Positions 17,068 to 28,573 of a stretch of 64,000 nt of DNA are shown here, in pieces. The stretch is from Chryseobacterium joostei (lineage in GTDB: Bacteria; Bacteroidota; Bacteroidia; Flavobacteriales; Weeksellaceae), in the NCBI RefSeq assembly GCF_003815775.1, contig NZ_CP033926.1, forward strand, positions 4,796,413 to 4,860,412, read 5' to 3'. How positions within the stretch are numbered: the stretch's first letter is position 1; each line of letters opens with the position of its first letter. The translations under genes were made by a program, and so were the position numbers. Below the pieces are notes generated by a model. That model ran no database searches, was not told the DNA's origin, and was given only the letters and a program-made list of their open reading frames with translations.

Positions 17068-18387
17068 ATGAAAAAAAGATTATTCCTTTGGCTGCTTTCA
17101 TTACCAGTGATGAGCTATTGCCAATATTATGTAGGACACGATTTGTCCTACCCTATTACAGAATATGTTAGTGACAATTCATTTTATGCTGGAAAAGTAG
17201 ACACGGATGGAAGCTCCTATATACATGTTGCAAATCTTATTAAGTTTACTTCTAATGGTACTGTATCTCTTGGTTTTGGAAATAATGGAATAGCACCTGT
17301 AATCCCAGTTGTATATAATGTTTCTTCAATAGGAATTAATGACCAATATGTATATTTAGGATCAAATACTAAAATCGGAAAATATGATAAATCGTCAGGA
17401 GCACCTGATTTGTCATTTGGTGTGAATGGTGTAGCAACAATTTTGTATGGTGTAGGTAAAATATATGCTCATCCCAATTCTTCATTGTTTGCAGAGAATT
17501 ATGGCAAAATAATAAAGCTTTTGCCCAATGGTCAGAAAGATAATTCATTTAGTATTGATGCAAATAAGGATTATTATGTGATAGGGAATAGTATTTATGT
17601 GATTAATAGTCAGTCAAATTCTATTTATTATATAAAAAAATATGACCTGAATGGAGTACAGGATATTCAGTATGGAAATGGTGGAAGTTTACAGGTCTCT
17701 AATTGGATTTTTGATAAGATAAATGGAGAACTCTATGTAGAAGAATCTTCAGGAATAACAAGATATACGTCTTCAGGAGTACTTGATACTACTTTTGGAA
17801 ATGGAGGGAACGTTCAGGTGTCCTTTCCTGGACTCATTAATTGTATTATTTCAGATTCAAACAATAATATTCTTTTTTTTGGAGGTTCTGCAAGTGCGGC
17901 GAATAATAAAAGTATGATTGTAAGACTGAAGCGTAATGGAGCCCTTGATAATACATTTAATAATGGAACTCATATATATGTTTTTCCAGGAGAAGGAAGT
18001 ATTAAGGATGTCTCTTTACTGGATGATAATACATATGTATGTATAGAGGGAATGAGGCATTATAGATTTGGAGGTTTTGCAACCCGAACCAATAAGTATC
18101 TAAGAACTCAGGATCGTTCAAAGATTCAAACCTTAAGTGTGAAAGATGTCAATGTCACAAAGACAAACGTTCTTCAGGTATATCCTAGTCCTGCGACTGA
18201 TTTTATTAAAATTGGGACTGGAAAGAATGATAAAATTACTAAAGTTAATATTTATGCAATAACAGGGGATTTAGTTCTTTCTACTGATAAGTCTGAAATT
18301 GATATTAAGCATTTATTAACAGGAACTTATATGATAGAAGCAAATCTTAATGGTGATATATACAAGAATAAGTTTATTAAAAAATAA
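17068..18387 (+). CDS. Secreted repeat protein with a type IX sorting domain
   Basis: The 439-residue protein has a signal peptide (residues 1-19, ending SYCQ). The body carries delta-60-type repeats, seen as variants of 'G.LD.TFGNGG' (for example SLGFGNNGIAP, PDLSFGVNGVAT, LDTTFGNGGNVQVSF, LDNTFNNGTHIYVF), each preceding a beta-strand pair. This suggests a beta-propeller-like fold. Residues from about 368 (VLQVYPSPATDFIKIG to the end IYKNKFIKK) form a type A C-terminal domain that directs secretion and surface attachment by the type IX system. Function is unknown. It is monocistronic, with a terminator at 18433. Confidence 0.88.
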   Translation: MKKRLFLWLLSLPVMSYCQYYVGHDLSYPITEYVSDNSFYAGKVDTDGSSYIHVANLIKFTSNGTVSLGFGNNGIAPVIPVVYNVSSIGINDQYVYLGSNTKIGKYDKSSGAPDLSFGVNGVATILYGVGKIYAHPNSSLFAENYGKIIKLLPNGQKDNSFSIDANKDYYVIGNSIYVINSQSNSIYYIKKYDLNGVQDIQYGNGGSLQVSNWIFDKINGELYVEESSGITRYTSSGVLDTTFGNGGNVQVSFPGLINCIISDSNNNILFFGGSASAANNKSMIVRLKRNGALDNTFNNGTHIYVFPGEGSIKDVSLLDDNTYVCIEGMRHYRFGGFATRTNKYLRTQDRSKIQTLSVKDVNVTKTNVLQVYPSPATDFIKIGTGKNDKITKVNIYAITGDLVLSTDKSEIDIKHLLTGTYMIEANLNGDIYKNKFIKK

Positions 18388-18432
18388 GATTGATTCTAAT
18401 TGCAGTTATTGATGGACTGCTATGAAAATATA

Positions 18433-18456
18433 AGCAGACTTCGGTCTGCTTTTTTT
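18433..18456 (+). terminator. Terminator after the T9SS repeat protein
   Basis: A 7-bp stem AGCAGAC/GTCTGCT with the stable TTCG tetraloop is followed by six T. Confidence 0.9.
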
Positions 18457-18525
18457 GTTTTTAACTCTACATTTTTTTGACATTTTTTAACTTTCATACC
18501 TCGAAAAAAATCACGATATTTGTAA

Positions 18526-20493
<1,968 letters not shown>

Positions 20494-20513
20494 TCATTTT
20501 TAAAAATATATAA

Positions 20514-20544
20514 AAAAAGCTCCTAAATATTAGGAGCTTTTTTT
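20514..20544 (+). terminator. Terminator after gyrB
   Basis: A 10-bp stem AAAGCTCCTA/TAGGAGCTTT (20516-20525, 20531-20540) is followed by a T run. Confidence 0.9.
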
Positions 20545-20576
20545 ATATTTGGGGATAACCAATAAAAAATAATAAT

Positions 20577-20999
20577 ATGTTAACTCTTTTACAAACAGAC
20601 CCCTATAGTGGGGCAGATGCAGTTTCTGGAGCCGCTGCTGCAGGATTAGGGATCGGAACCATGTTCATGAGCCTTATATTCTACCTATTTTATGGGTATT
20701 GTATGTACAAAATATTCAAAAAAGCCGGCAGGGAAGATGCTTGGGCTGCCTTTGTTCCAATTTATAATATCATTGTATTGCTGGATATTGTAAAGAAACC
20801 AATTTGGTGGATCATCTTATTCTGTATTCCTTTCGTAAACTTATATGCATCGTGGGTCATCAATGATAGATTGGCGAAAGGTTTTTCAAAAGAAACTCCT
20901 CTTTACACAATTCTGTTGTTTTTCCTAGGATTTATTTTTATTCCGGTATTAGGACTTGGAAGTGATACTTTCAACAGTAAGAATATTCCAAATGACTAA
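20577..20999 (+). CDS. DUF5684-family membrane protein
   Basis: The 140-residue membrane protein has a short Gly/Ala-rich lead and three or four hydrophobic segments (about 28-45, 58-70, 76-92, 110-126). The pattern YCMYKIFKKAGREDAWAAFVPIYNIIVLL matches the DUF5684 family, often annotated near signal peptidase I. No enzymatic motif is seen. Terminators before (20514) and after (21026) make it monocistronic. Confidence 0.8.
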   Translation: MLTLLQTDPYSGADAVSGAAAAGLGIGTMFMSLIFYLFYGYCMYKIFKKAGREDAWAAFVPIYNIIVLLDIVKKPIWWIILFCIPFVNLYASWVINDRLAKGFSKETPLYTILLFFLGFIFIPVLGLGSDTFNSKNIPND

Positions 21000-21025
21000 A
21001 AAAAACTAAAAAGGTTAAAATATAG

Positions 21026-21053
21026 AAGACTCCAAACGCGGAGTCTTTTTTTG
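21026..21053 (+). terminator. Terminator after the DUF5684 gene
   Basis: An 8-bp stem AAGACTCC/GGAGTCTT (21026-21033, 21040-21047) with loop AAACGC and a T run. Confidence 0.9.
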
Positions 21054-21322
21054 TTTTACTAGAGTAGTGTTTCATATTCTGGATGTTTTTACTTTACATC
21101 ATAAAATAATAATATCATTGAAGACGGCCATACTTTTTGATTACGTCAGAAGATTATTTAGCTCTTTACATCTTTAATAATAATATATAAAATAAGGTTT
21201 TAAGTTGTGAAATTTCATTTATATTGTGTTTAATTATTTGATTTTTAATGCATTTTTATTTTTTTTTAAGTTATTATTAACAGTTATTAAGATTTTATTA
21301 TTTTTGTGTAATTTTAATAACT
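21054..21322. other. AT-rich intergenic region upstream of the DUF3857 pair
   Basis: After the terminator at 21026-21053 the remaining bases up to 21322 are very AT-rich, with no convincing gene. The only ORF, starting at 21226, has a low-complexity Phe/Leu-rich translation and runs into the next gene out of frame. No clear -33/-7 pair was found, although the promoter of the following operon must lie here. Confidence 0.5.
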
Positions 21323-23215
21323 ATGATGAAAATATTATTTCTAGGGGCTTTATCTACAGCCTCAATTTACTTTGCTCAAACTTATCCTGCATCTTCAATC
21401 CCCGAAGATTTAAAGAAAAATGCAAATATTGTTATTCGAAAAGATTTCACCACTGTCCAGATCAATAAAATAGATGAAATAAAATATCAATATAATACAG
21501 TGACCACTGTTCTTAATAAAGATGGTGATGATAAGGCTGTAGCCTATATTCCTTATGACAAGTCAAGAAGTATTTCAGACATAAAGGTGACCATATATGA
21601 TGAATTTGGAAAGAAAATAAAAAGCTATTCCAAATCGGACTTTGGTGACTTTGCAAACAATAGACAAGGAGTGTTTTATTCTGATAACAGAATTTTGGTA
21701 TTTTCATATACTCCTGTTCAATATCCTTATACAATTGATTTTTCATATCAGTCAGAAAATAAGAATACCGTTTTTATTCCTGATTTTGTGCCATTTTACT
21801 CTACCAATACCTCTTTGGAAGATGGGCAGATGAAGATCATTAATACATCAGGCATTGATCTCCGAACTAAGATTTATCCATCAAAGTACAACTATACTTC
21901 AGTGATAGAAAGTGGCAACGGAAATGATAAAACATATTCCTACAAGAATGTACCTGCAATTGATGATGCTCCTTTGATTCCACAGCCTGTTAAAATATTA
22001 CCGAGTGTAAATTTTGCTCTGACGAAATTCAATCTGGCAGGAAGACAGGGAACTTTAAACAATTGGAAAGATTTTGGAACATGGTATTACAATAACCTTG
22101 TAGAGCCCGCTTCAGTATCTACTCCCTCCATTAAAGCAGAAGTGGCGGCTTTGCAGCTTCAGGGGTCTGTGGAAGATAAAGTGAAGAAGATTTATCAGTA
22201 TATGCAGAATAAAACCAGATATATATATGTAGGGCTGGGAATTGGTGGATGGTTGCCTATGATGCCGGAAGAAGTACATCAAAAAGGCTATGGAGACTGT
22301 AAGGGGCTTACCAATTATATGAAAACCCTTTTGAATGAAGCGGGAATACCATCTTACTATTGTGTCATCAATTCCGGATCTTCGCAGGTATCCTTTGATC
22401 CGGAATTTCCAACGATGGGAGGTAACCATGCTATTCTTATGGTACCAACTGAAAAAGGAAATATCTGGCTTGAAAATACCTCACAGCAGACTGCATTTAA
22501 TCATTTGACGTATTCTACAACAGACAGAAATGTACTTTCCGTACAGAAAACAGGAATAGAACTCATAAATACACCTACTTATACCGCTGAACAAAACAAA
22601 GAAAAGCAGAAACTTAAGATAAAGATTGGTGAAGACAACGGAATTACAGGAGAAGGTAGCTTTTCCTATACCGGTAACCAATATGATTACAATCTTGGGT
22701 TTGTAAGCCTAAATCCAAAGGAAAAAAGTGAGGCATTGAAGAGACGGTTTGATGTTTTGAACTTTGAGAAAGTTGAAATGAAGAACCTTATCAATGATAG
22801 GGATAAGGCTGTTATTACTTATGATTTAGACTTTAAAACCAATAATTATTGTAAAAATGCAGGAAGCAGTCTCATATTCAGAGCTGTTCCAATTTACTCG
22901 GACAATATTTATAAAACAGAAGAGAACCGTGCACTTCCTTTCGAGATCGGGCAGTCTTTTGAAGATGAGTATGAAATAGGGTTTATTATTCCTAAAGGAT
23001 ATAAGATTGATGAAATTCCTAATGATATTACCATTAATTCAGAATTTGGGTATTATAAACTAAGCTTTGTTAAAAATGGAGAAGAGCTAAAGGTATTGAG
23101 GAAAATACAAGTCAATAAAGGAACCTATCCAAAAGAAAAATATAATGAATATGTAGGCTTCAGAAAAAAAACTATAAACATGGACAATTCAAAAATTTTA
23201 ATTAGTAAAATATAA
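21323..23215 (+). CDS. DUF3857 / transglutaminase-like secreted protein (active-site Cys present)
   Basis: The 630-residue protein has a signal peptide (ends YFAQ), an N-terminal DUF3857 beta domain (about 25-230), a transglutaminase core (about 255-410) and a C-terminal beta domain. Cys326 in GYGDCKGLTNYMK and His369 in GGNHAILMV form two thirds of a papain-like triad. The third position holds Glu384 (WLENTSQQ) instead of the usual Asp. Substrates are unknown; the family is abundant in Bacteroidetes. The next gene, a paralogue, starts after a 2-base gap. Confidence 0.88.
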   Translation: MMKILFLGALSTASIYFAQTYPASSIPEDLKKNANIVIRKDFTTVQINKIDEIKYQYNTVTTVLNKDGDDKAVAYIPYDKSRSISDIKVTIYDEFGKKIKSYSKSDFGDFANNRQGVFYSDNRILVFSYTPVQYPYTIDFSYQSENKNTVFIPDFVPFYSTNTSLEDGQMKIINTSGIDLRTKIYPSKYNYTSVIESGNGNDKTYSYKNVPAIDDAPLIPQPVKILPSVNFALTKFNLAGRQGTLNNWKDFGTWYYNNLVEPASVSTPSIKAEVAALQLQGSVEDKVKKIYQYMQNKTRYIYVGLGIGGWLPMMPEEVHQKGYGDCKGLTNYMKTLLNEAGIPSYYCVINSGSSQVSFDPEFPTMGGNHAILMVPTEKGNIWLENTSQQTAFNHLTYSTTDRNVLSVQKTGIELINTPTYTAEQNKEKQKLKIKIGEDNGITGEGSFSYTGNQYDYNLGFVSLNPKEKSEALKRRFDVLNFEKVEMKNLINDRDKAVITYDLDFKTNNYCKNAGSSLIFRAVPIYSDNIYKTEENRALPFEIGQSFEDEYEIGFIIPKGYKIDEIPNDITINSEFGYYKLSFVKNGEELKVLRKIQVNKGTYPKEKYNEYVGFRKKTINMDNSKILISKI

Positions 23216-23217
23216 AG

Positions 23218-25158
23218 ATGAAAAAAGTAGTATTAGTACTTATTTGCTCAGCTAATTTGGCTGTTGTAAAAGCACAGAAACATGAGTTCTTAAACCCACC
23301 CAAATTTTCCGATGCAGATTTATCCAAAGCAAAATCATTGTTAGATGAAAATGCTCCGGCTGAAATTCTGTATAAATCTGTTCATTACAGAATAGATGCA
23401 TCTACAGGAGATTTGCATAAAGAATACGTGTATAGAGTTAAGATTTACAACAAGGATAAAGCTGAAGATTGGTTGAACGTTGAAGTTCCTCTTCGCCAAA
23501 GTGGAAGCGATTTGGAAACCCTGAATAAGTTTAAGGCGTTCACGTACAATCTTGAAGATGGAAAAGCTGTTCCGGTAAAAGTAGAAAAAAGCTCAAAATA
23601 TAAAAGTAAAGAAAGCAAATATGTTACTGTAAACAAATTTGCCTTTCCTAATGTAAAGGATGGCTCCATATTAGAATATCAATATGAAGTACTATCTCCA
23701 TTTGCATTCCTGTATTTAGTTCCTGAAGTCTTAATAGAATTAGATACCCCCTCTCTTTATACAGAATACGTTCTCGATTCTCCAGCCAATATTGCCTACA
23801 ATATAAACTATACGGGAGAATTACTCCCTAAATATAGAGAAGTTGCAGACAAAACATTATATGGGACCCAGTACAAGACCTATAGATTTGGTTTCGAAAA
23901 TGTAAAAGGTTTCAAAACAGAGAAGCATGTAAGAAACGACAGAAACTTCCGAACAAAAATTAGTGCTGAGCTTCACTCTACCCATTTTAGAGAACTTAAG
24001 CTTTACTCATCTTCATGGGATCAGATTAGTAAAAGGCTGAACGAGAATGAAGATTTTGGCGGTGAATTGAAAAAGACAAGATTGGCAAAAGAAAATATGC
24101 CGGCAGGAGTTTTAGAAATGAAAACTGATTTTGAAAAAGCCAATGCTATTCTTTCATATGTTCAAAAAACATTTACATGGAACAAAGACAGAGGAATTTA
24201 TACTGATAATGGAATAAAAAAACTTCTGGAAACCAAATTAGGCAACGCTGCTGAGATTAACCTGTTCCTTGTTATGCTTTTCCGTGAAGCAGGAATTAAG
24301 TCTGATCCGTTAATCATTTCTACTGTTGATAATGGCTTAATCAATATGGTATCTCCAAACCTTACAAAAACGAATTTGGTATTGGCATCTGTAGAGATCA
24401 ATAAACAGCTTCATATCTATGACGCTACTTCTAAGCAGTCTTCTATGGACGAGCTTCCTTTGAAAGATTGGAACCAGTATGGGGTTTTATTAGCTAAAGA
24501 TAATGTTTCACAGATTCAGATGACCAACATGAAGTCAAGCAATACCTACCTGACTGTTGATGCAAAGATCAATGATGATGGGAGTATTTCCGGATCTTAT
24601 TCTGATAAAGATACTGGAGCTTATGCCATGTATGTAAAGGATAGCTATGACGAAAACGCTGAAAAATATAAAAAGCAGTACAAAGAAAACTTTTCAATAG
24701 ATTTCACAGGAATTGATTCAAAAGTTTTAGAAAATGGTGAATTTGAAAGTACAATGAAATTCTCTTCTTCAAATTTAATTGATAGAATAGGAAAGAAGAT
24801 GATCATCAACCCAATGTTGTTTTTAAGCAAAACATCCAATGAGTTTGATCAGACAGAAACCCGAAAATATCCTATTGATTTTGGATCTCCTACTACAAAG
24901 GTGAAAAAGGTAATCCTTGAAATCCCGGCTGGATATGTAATTGAAGAAATGCCTAAGAACAAAAAGATTGTTACTGAAGATAAAGAAATAGAATACAGCT
25001 ACGCAATCGAACAAAAAGGAAATAAACTGGAAGTTACCAGCACTACAAAAATCTCCAGTGCAGATTATCCTAAAGAATATTACCCTGCATTTAAGCAAAT
25101 CTGGGGGGTAGCCTCAAAACAGGAAAATCAGGTAATCAGTTTAGTTAAAAAATCATAA
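23218..25158 (+). CDS. DUF3857 / transglutaminase-like protein, probably catalytically inactive
   Basis: A 646-residue paralogue of the preceding gene with the same layout: signal peptide (ends VKAQ), DUF3857 domain, transglutaminase-like core, C-terminal beta domain. Where the family has the nucleophile Cys the sequence reads LGNAAEINLF (Ala344). The His segment is also altered (TNLVLASVEI), while the Asp-bearing IYDATSK remains. It is therefore likely a binding or structural pseudoenzyme, cotranscribed with its active partner. Confidence 0.87.
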   Translation: MKKVVLVLICSANLAVVKAQKHEFLNPPKFSDADLSKAKSLLDENAPAEILYKSVHYRIDASTGDLHKEYVYRVKIYNKDKAEDWLNVEVPLRQSGSDLETLNKFKAFTYNLEDGKAVPVKVEKSSKYKSKESKYVTVNKFAFPNVKDGSILEYQYEVLSPFAFLYLVPEVLIELDTPSLYTEYVLDSPANIAYNINYTGELLPKYREVADKTLYGTQYKTYRFGFENVKGFKTEKHVRNDRNFRTKISAELHSTHFRELKLYSSSWDQISKRLNENEDFGGELKKTRLAKENMPAGVLEMKTDFEKANAILSYVQKTFTWNKDRGIYTDNGIKKLLETKLGNAAEINLFLVMLFREAGIKSDPLIISTVDNGLINMVSPNLTKTNLVLASVEINKQLHIYDATSKQSSMDELPLKDWNQYGVLLAKDNVSQIQMTNMKSSNTYLTVDAKINDDGSISGSYSDKDTGAYAMYVKDSYDENAEKYKKQYKENFSIDFTGIDSKVLENGEFESTMKFSSSNLIDRIGKKMIINPMLFLSKTSNEFDQTETRKYPIDFGSPTTKVKKVILEIPAGYVIEEMPKNKKIVTEDKEIEYSYAIEQKGNKLEVTSTTKISSADYPKEYYPAFKQIWGVASKQENQVISLVKKS

Positions 25159-25202
25159 CCGGCAGATTTTAACCTTATTTTGTAAAAAAGAATAATTTTC
25201 TA

Positions 25203-25231
25203 AAAAACCATTCATCTTTTGAATGGTTTTT
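25203..25231 (+). terminator. Terminator after the DUF3857 operon
   Basis: A 10-bp stem AAACCATTCA/TGAATGGTTT (25205-25214, 25220-25229) with a T run. It lies 26 bases before the next ATG. Confidence 0.8.
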
Positions 25232-25256
25232 GTATTGAATAGCAAAAATTAAGATT

Positions 25257-26081
25257 ATGAAAAACAGCATTGCCGTTCTGGCTCTTTCTTCATTCTTTGT
25301 TTTTTCCGCCTGCAATAAAAAGGATGCAGCAGCAGTATCAACGGAGAAAATAGTAGATAAAAACAATGAATTTGTTGTAGACTCTGTTATGATAAAAGAC
25401 TCTACAAAAGTTAGCGATTCGTTAAAGCTGGCCTTTACTTCAAAGTTATTGGTATTTCCTGGCTTAAAAGATAAAGCACTTTTGGACAGTATCTATTTTC
25501 AGAATGAAAAAATAAAGGGTTTTTCAAAAGCCGGACTGCAGGCGTATCTTGAAAATAAAAGGAACAGTTATTTCAGTACCATGAAAAATGATAATAAAGA
25601 TTGGTATTCAGATATGACCTATGCTCAGGAATGGTATTCAAGTTCATATATGAACCTCAAATCCATTACCAATGGCTATATGCATATTCAATATATGACA
25701 AGCGCGTACATAGGTGGCGCCCATGATGAGTATGGATTTTCAGAAAGAGTTTTTGACCTTAATAATCATAAAAAGTTAGAATTAAAGGATATTACTTCAA
25801 TGCCTGAAAACAAGCTTGAAGGAATGCTAATGAAGAATCTCGATAAGATCAACAGTGGAGCAACGGATGAGAACGAAGAAGTAAAGAATTCAGAAATGTT
25901 GTTGGTAGAAAAGATTCCCGTATCAGATAACTTCTATTTTGATGAAAAAAATCTGTATTTCCATTATAGTCCGTATGAAATTGCAGCTTTTGCAGCTGGA
26001 GATATTACCATTCCTATTTCCTGGGAAGAGCTAAATGGCACAATAAATGCAGAATTTAAAGAAAGAATGAAAATTAAGTAA
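25257..26081 (+). CDS. DUF3298-type lipoprotein (RsiV C-terminal-like)
   Basis: The 274-residue lipoprotein (lipobox FSAC, Cys19) has a Lys/Asp/Ser-rich linker. The soluble domain shows the DUF4163/DUF3298 pattern: MTSAYIGGAHDEYGFSERVFDLNNHKKLELKDI, then YFDEKNLYFHYSPYEIAAFAAGDITIPISWEEL near the C-terminus. The same domain forms the extracytoplasmic, lysozyme-binding part of the anti-sigma factor RsiV. Here there is no anti-sigma domain, so it is only a fold assignment. Confidence 0.85.
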   Translation: MKNSIAVLALSSFFVFSACNKKDAAAVSTEKIVDKNNEFVVDSVMIKDSTKVSDSLKLAFTSKLLVFPGLKDKALLDSIYFQNEKIKGFSKAGLQAYLENKRNSYFSTMKNDNKDWYSDMTYAQEWYSSSYMNLKSITNGYMHIQYMTSAYIGGAHDEYGFSERVFDLNNHKKLELKDITSMPENKLEGMLMKNLDKINSGATDENEEVKNSEMLLVEKIPVSDNFYFDEKNLYFHYSPYEIAAFAAGDITIPISWEELNGTINAEFKERMKIK

Positions 26082-26084
26082 ATT

Positions 26085-26119
26085 AATGCTTCCGGTTTCA
26101 GGAAGCATTTTCTATTTTT
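26085..26119 (+). terminator. Probable terminator after the DUF3298 lipoprotein
   Basis: A 9-bp stem AATGCTTCC/GGAAGCATT (26085-26093, 26101-26109) followed by TTCTATTTTT. It lies only 7 bases before the next start codon, so it could also affect the downstream gene. Confidence 0.65.
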
Positions 26120-26125
26120 GCGGTA

Positions 26126-26977
26126 ATGGAAAAAGTAGCTTTTATCATCAATCCTTTTTCGGCCAAAAAGAATTATCAGCCGTTTTTGAAAGAACTTAAA
26201 AATAAGGTTGGTAACCCTCTGTATTACGTCTCCGAATCTATTCCGGGAACAGATGAATTCATCAAAACCCATTTTGATGAAATAGATATCTTTGTGGCCA
26301 TTGGGGGGGATGGTACCATTTCTACCGTTGCTAAAAATTTGATCTCTACAGATAAGATTCTGGCTATTTTTCCGGCAGGTTCCGGTAATGGATTTTCCAA
26401 TGAGACCCGTTTCAGTAAGAATCTGGATGAGCTTTTAGAGAAAATAAAGGCAAAACAATCCAGAAAAATTGACACATTCACGGTGAATGACAGGCTTTCC
26501 ATCAATGTTTCAGGAACAGGCTTCGATGGGAAGGTGGTGAAGGAGTTTGAAAAAACCAGCCGTGGCTTCAAAAACTATATTAAGGTTTCCCTGAAGACAT
26601 TCTTTAACTATAGGCCGATTAAGGTGACTTTCCTTGATAAGGAACATCAGCAGTACAACGGTAGATACCTTATGCTGAATATTGCCAATACCCGCCAGTT
26701 CGGAAATAATGCCTATATCGCACCTAAGGCTAGTAAAAGTGACGGTTTAGTAGATATGGTTCTTGTTAAAAAGTTTCCTTTGACTTATTCCGCTTTGTTT
26801 GCTTTCAGAATGTTTACCAAAAGGCTAAAGGATGATGAATACGTTACTTATCTTCCGGTTTCAGAAATATCATTCAAGGTAAATACTAAAAATTGGCATC
26901 TTGACGGAGAATTTAATAAAATAGAATCCCCTATTCACGTTAAGGTACAGCCTGCCAGTCTGAATATTCTCGTTTAA
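26126..26977 (+). CDS. Diacylglycerol-kinase-family lipid kinase
   Basis: The 283-residue protein has the DAGK catalytic fold: FIINPFSAKKN at the start, the nucleotide-binding GGDGTISTVAKNL, and PAGSGNGFSNETRF. The C-terminal lobe has YLMLNIANTRQFGNNAYIAPKASKSDGLVDMVLV. Members phosphorylate diacylglycerol, sphingoid or related lipids (YegS/DgkB-like), and the exact substrate cannot be read from sequence. The TATTTTTG at 26113-26120 resembles a -7 box but lacks an upstream partner. Confidence 0.9.
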   Translation: MEKVAFIINPFSAKKNYQPFLKELKNKVGNPLYYVSESIPGTDEFIKTHFDEIDIFVAIGGDGTISTVAKNLISTDKILAIFPAGSGNGFSNETRFSKNLDELLEKIKAKQSRKIDTFTVNDRLSINVSGTGFDGKVVKEFEKTSRGFKNYIKVSLKTFFNYRPIKVTFLDKEHQQYNGRYLMLNIANTRQFGNNAYIAPKASKSDGLVDMVLVKKFPLTYSALFAFRMFTKRLKDDEYVTYLPVSEISFKVNTKNWHLDGEFNKIESPIHVKVQPASLNILV

Positions 26978-27127
26978 AACTCCAAGGAGTAAAAGTTAGA
27001 GTTTAGGAATGTTTCAGGGATGCAGTGTTTGGTGTAGAATATAAATTATAGAATGAAATTTACAATTCACTTGCGAAACATTCCTCACCATTAGCGATAA
27101 ACTAATCCCTGATAATATCTGCTAAAA

Positions 27128-28408
27128 TTACATTTCCATCTCTTTTTCAATCTCATGCGGATGGTTCAGGCAATAATGAAACTGCTCTTTATCAAGTTGT
27201 TTTTCCCAATTAGCAACCACTACTGTAGCCACAGAGTTTCCAATCACATTCGTAAGAGCTCTGCATTCACTCATAAACTTATCAATTCCAAGAATCAATG
27301 TCATTCCTGCAATCGGAATTTCCGGAACAACCGCTAATGTAGCCGCTAAAGTCACAAACCCGGCACCTGTAACACCAGCAGCGCCTTTTGAACTTAGCAT
27401 AGCCACCAAAAGAAGCATCAATTGCTTTTCAATGGGAAGATGGATATTGAGTGCCTGTGCTATGAATAACGAAGCAAGAGTCATATAAATATTGGTTCCA
27501 TCCAGATTAAAAGAATAACCTGTAGGGACTACCAAACCTACTATTGCCCGCGAACATCCTGCTTTTTCCAACTTTTCCATGATTCCCGGAAGCGCAGATT
27601 CTGAAGAACTGGTTCCCAAGACCAAAAGAAGTTCCTCTTTAAGGTAAATTAATAACTTGAAAATATTAAATCCATTATACCAAGCAACAGCTCCTAGAAC
27701 TAATGCCACAAAAAGGAAAGAAGTAATATAGAATGTACCTACCAAAAAAATCAGATTCAGTACAGAATGAAGTCCATATTTTCCAATAGTAAAAGCCATA
27801 GCCCCAAAAGCGCCTATTGGGGCAAGCTTCATCAGCATATGAACAATCTTGAATATAGGAGTAGACAGATCCTGAAGAAAATCAGTTACTTTCTGGCTTT
27901 TTTCCTTTGTTAAAACCAGTGCAACACCCATTAAAATTGCGACAAGAAGAACCTGAAGGATATTATCACCAATTAAAGGACTAAAAAGCGTTTCAGGAAT
28001 AATATTCATGATGAATCCTGTTAATGAAGATTCATGAGCTTTCTCCTGATATTGAGCTACATCTCCTGAAAGGGTAGCAGGGTCAATATTAAAACCGTGG
28101 CCGGGTTGTAAAATATTTCCAACAAACAAACCGATAATTAGGGCTAGGGTAGAGAACGTAAAAAAATAGATCATTGCCTTTATTGCAATTCTTCCCACCT
28201 TTTTAAGGTCTGTCATATGGGCAATTCCTAACGTAAGGGTGATAAAAATGACCGGAGCAATGATCATCTTTACCAATTTGATAAAGCCATCGCCTAAAGG
28301 TTTCATTTTTTCTCCTAATTCAGGATAGAATCTTCCCAGAATAATACCTGCAACTATTGCTATAATAACCTGAAAATAAAGCTGATTGTGTATTTTTTTT
28401 GCTTTCAA
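27128..28408 (-). CDS. dctA: C4-dicarboxylate:cation symporter (DctA-like)
   Basis: The 426-residue member of the glutamate/dicarboxylate symporter family has eight TM helices and re-entrant loops. [18 protein letters not shown] (hairpin loop 1), [15 protein letters not shown] (TM7) and [20 protein letters not shown] (hairpin loop 2) are all present, and the N-terminal half closely follows enterobacterial DctA ([21 protein letters not shown]). Substrates are likely succinate, fumarate and malate. Glutamate/aspartate carriers are the alternative. Confidence 0.88.
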   Translation of the reverse strand: MKAKKIHNQLYFQVIIAIVAGIILGRFYPELGEKMKPLGDGFIKLVKMIIAPVIFITLTLGIAHMTDLKKVGRIAIKAMIYFFTFSTLALIIGLFVGNILQPGHGFNIDPATLSGDVAQYQEKAHESSLTGFIMNIIPETLFSPLIGDNILQVLLVAILMGVALVLTKEKSQKVTDFLQDLSTPIFKIVHMLMKLAPIGAFGAMAFTIGKYGLHSVLNLIFLVGTFYITSFLFVALVLGAVAWYNGFNIFKLLIYLKEELLLVLGTSSSESALPGIMEKLEKAGCSRAIVGLVVPTGYSFNLDGTNIYMTLASLFIAQALNIHLPIEKQLMLLLVAMLSSKGAAGVTGAGFVTLAATLAVVPEIPIAGMTLILGIDKFMSECRALTNVIGNSVATVVVANWEKQLDKEQFHYCLNHPHEIEKEMEM

Positions 28409-28512
28409 AGAACAGTCGTTTTATTTTTTTTAAGGCCGAAAATTAAGAAATTTTATCTAAAAACATGATAAAAGTCATTAAAAATACACTGTGTTAATGT
28501 TGATGGGATATA

Positions 28513-28549
28513 AAAAGTTCGGCTTCATTTTAAATGAAGCCGAACTTTT
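28513..28549 (-). terminator. Terminator after ggt
   Basis: A long, nearly continuous palindrome (28513-28530 pairing with 28532-28549; AAAAGTTCGGCTTCATTT as the left arm). It lies 24 bases past the ggt stop. Confidence 0.8.
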
Positions 28550-28573
28550 ATTGATTGTATGTGACAAAAGAAA

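Noticed and set aside
21226-21468. 80-residue ORF overlapping the start of the DUF3857 gene
   Set aside because: Phe/Leu-rich translation of an AT-rich region, overlapping the real gene out of frame.
26113-26120. TATTTTTG as promoter of the lipid kinase gene
   Set aside because: It lies within the T-rich end of a terminator and no TTG is found at the right distance upstream; it would also make the mRNA leaderless.
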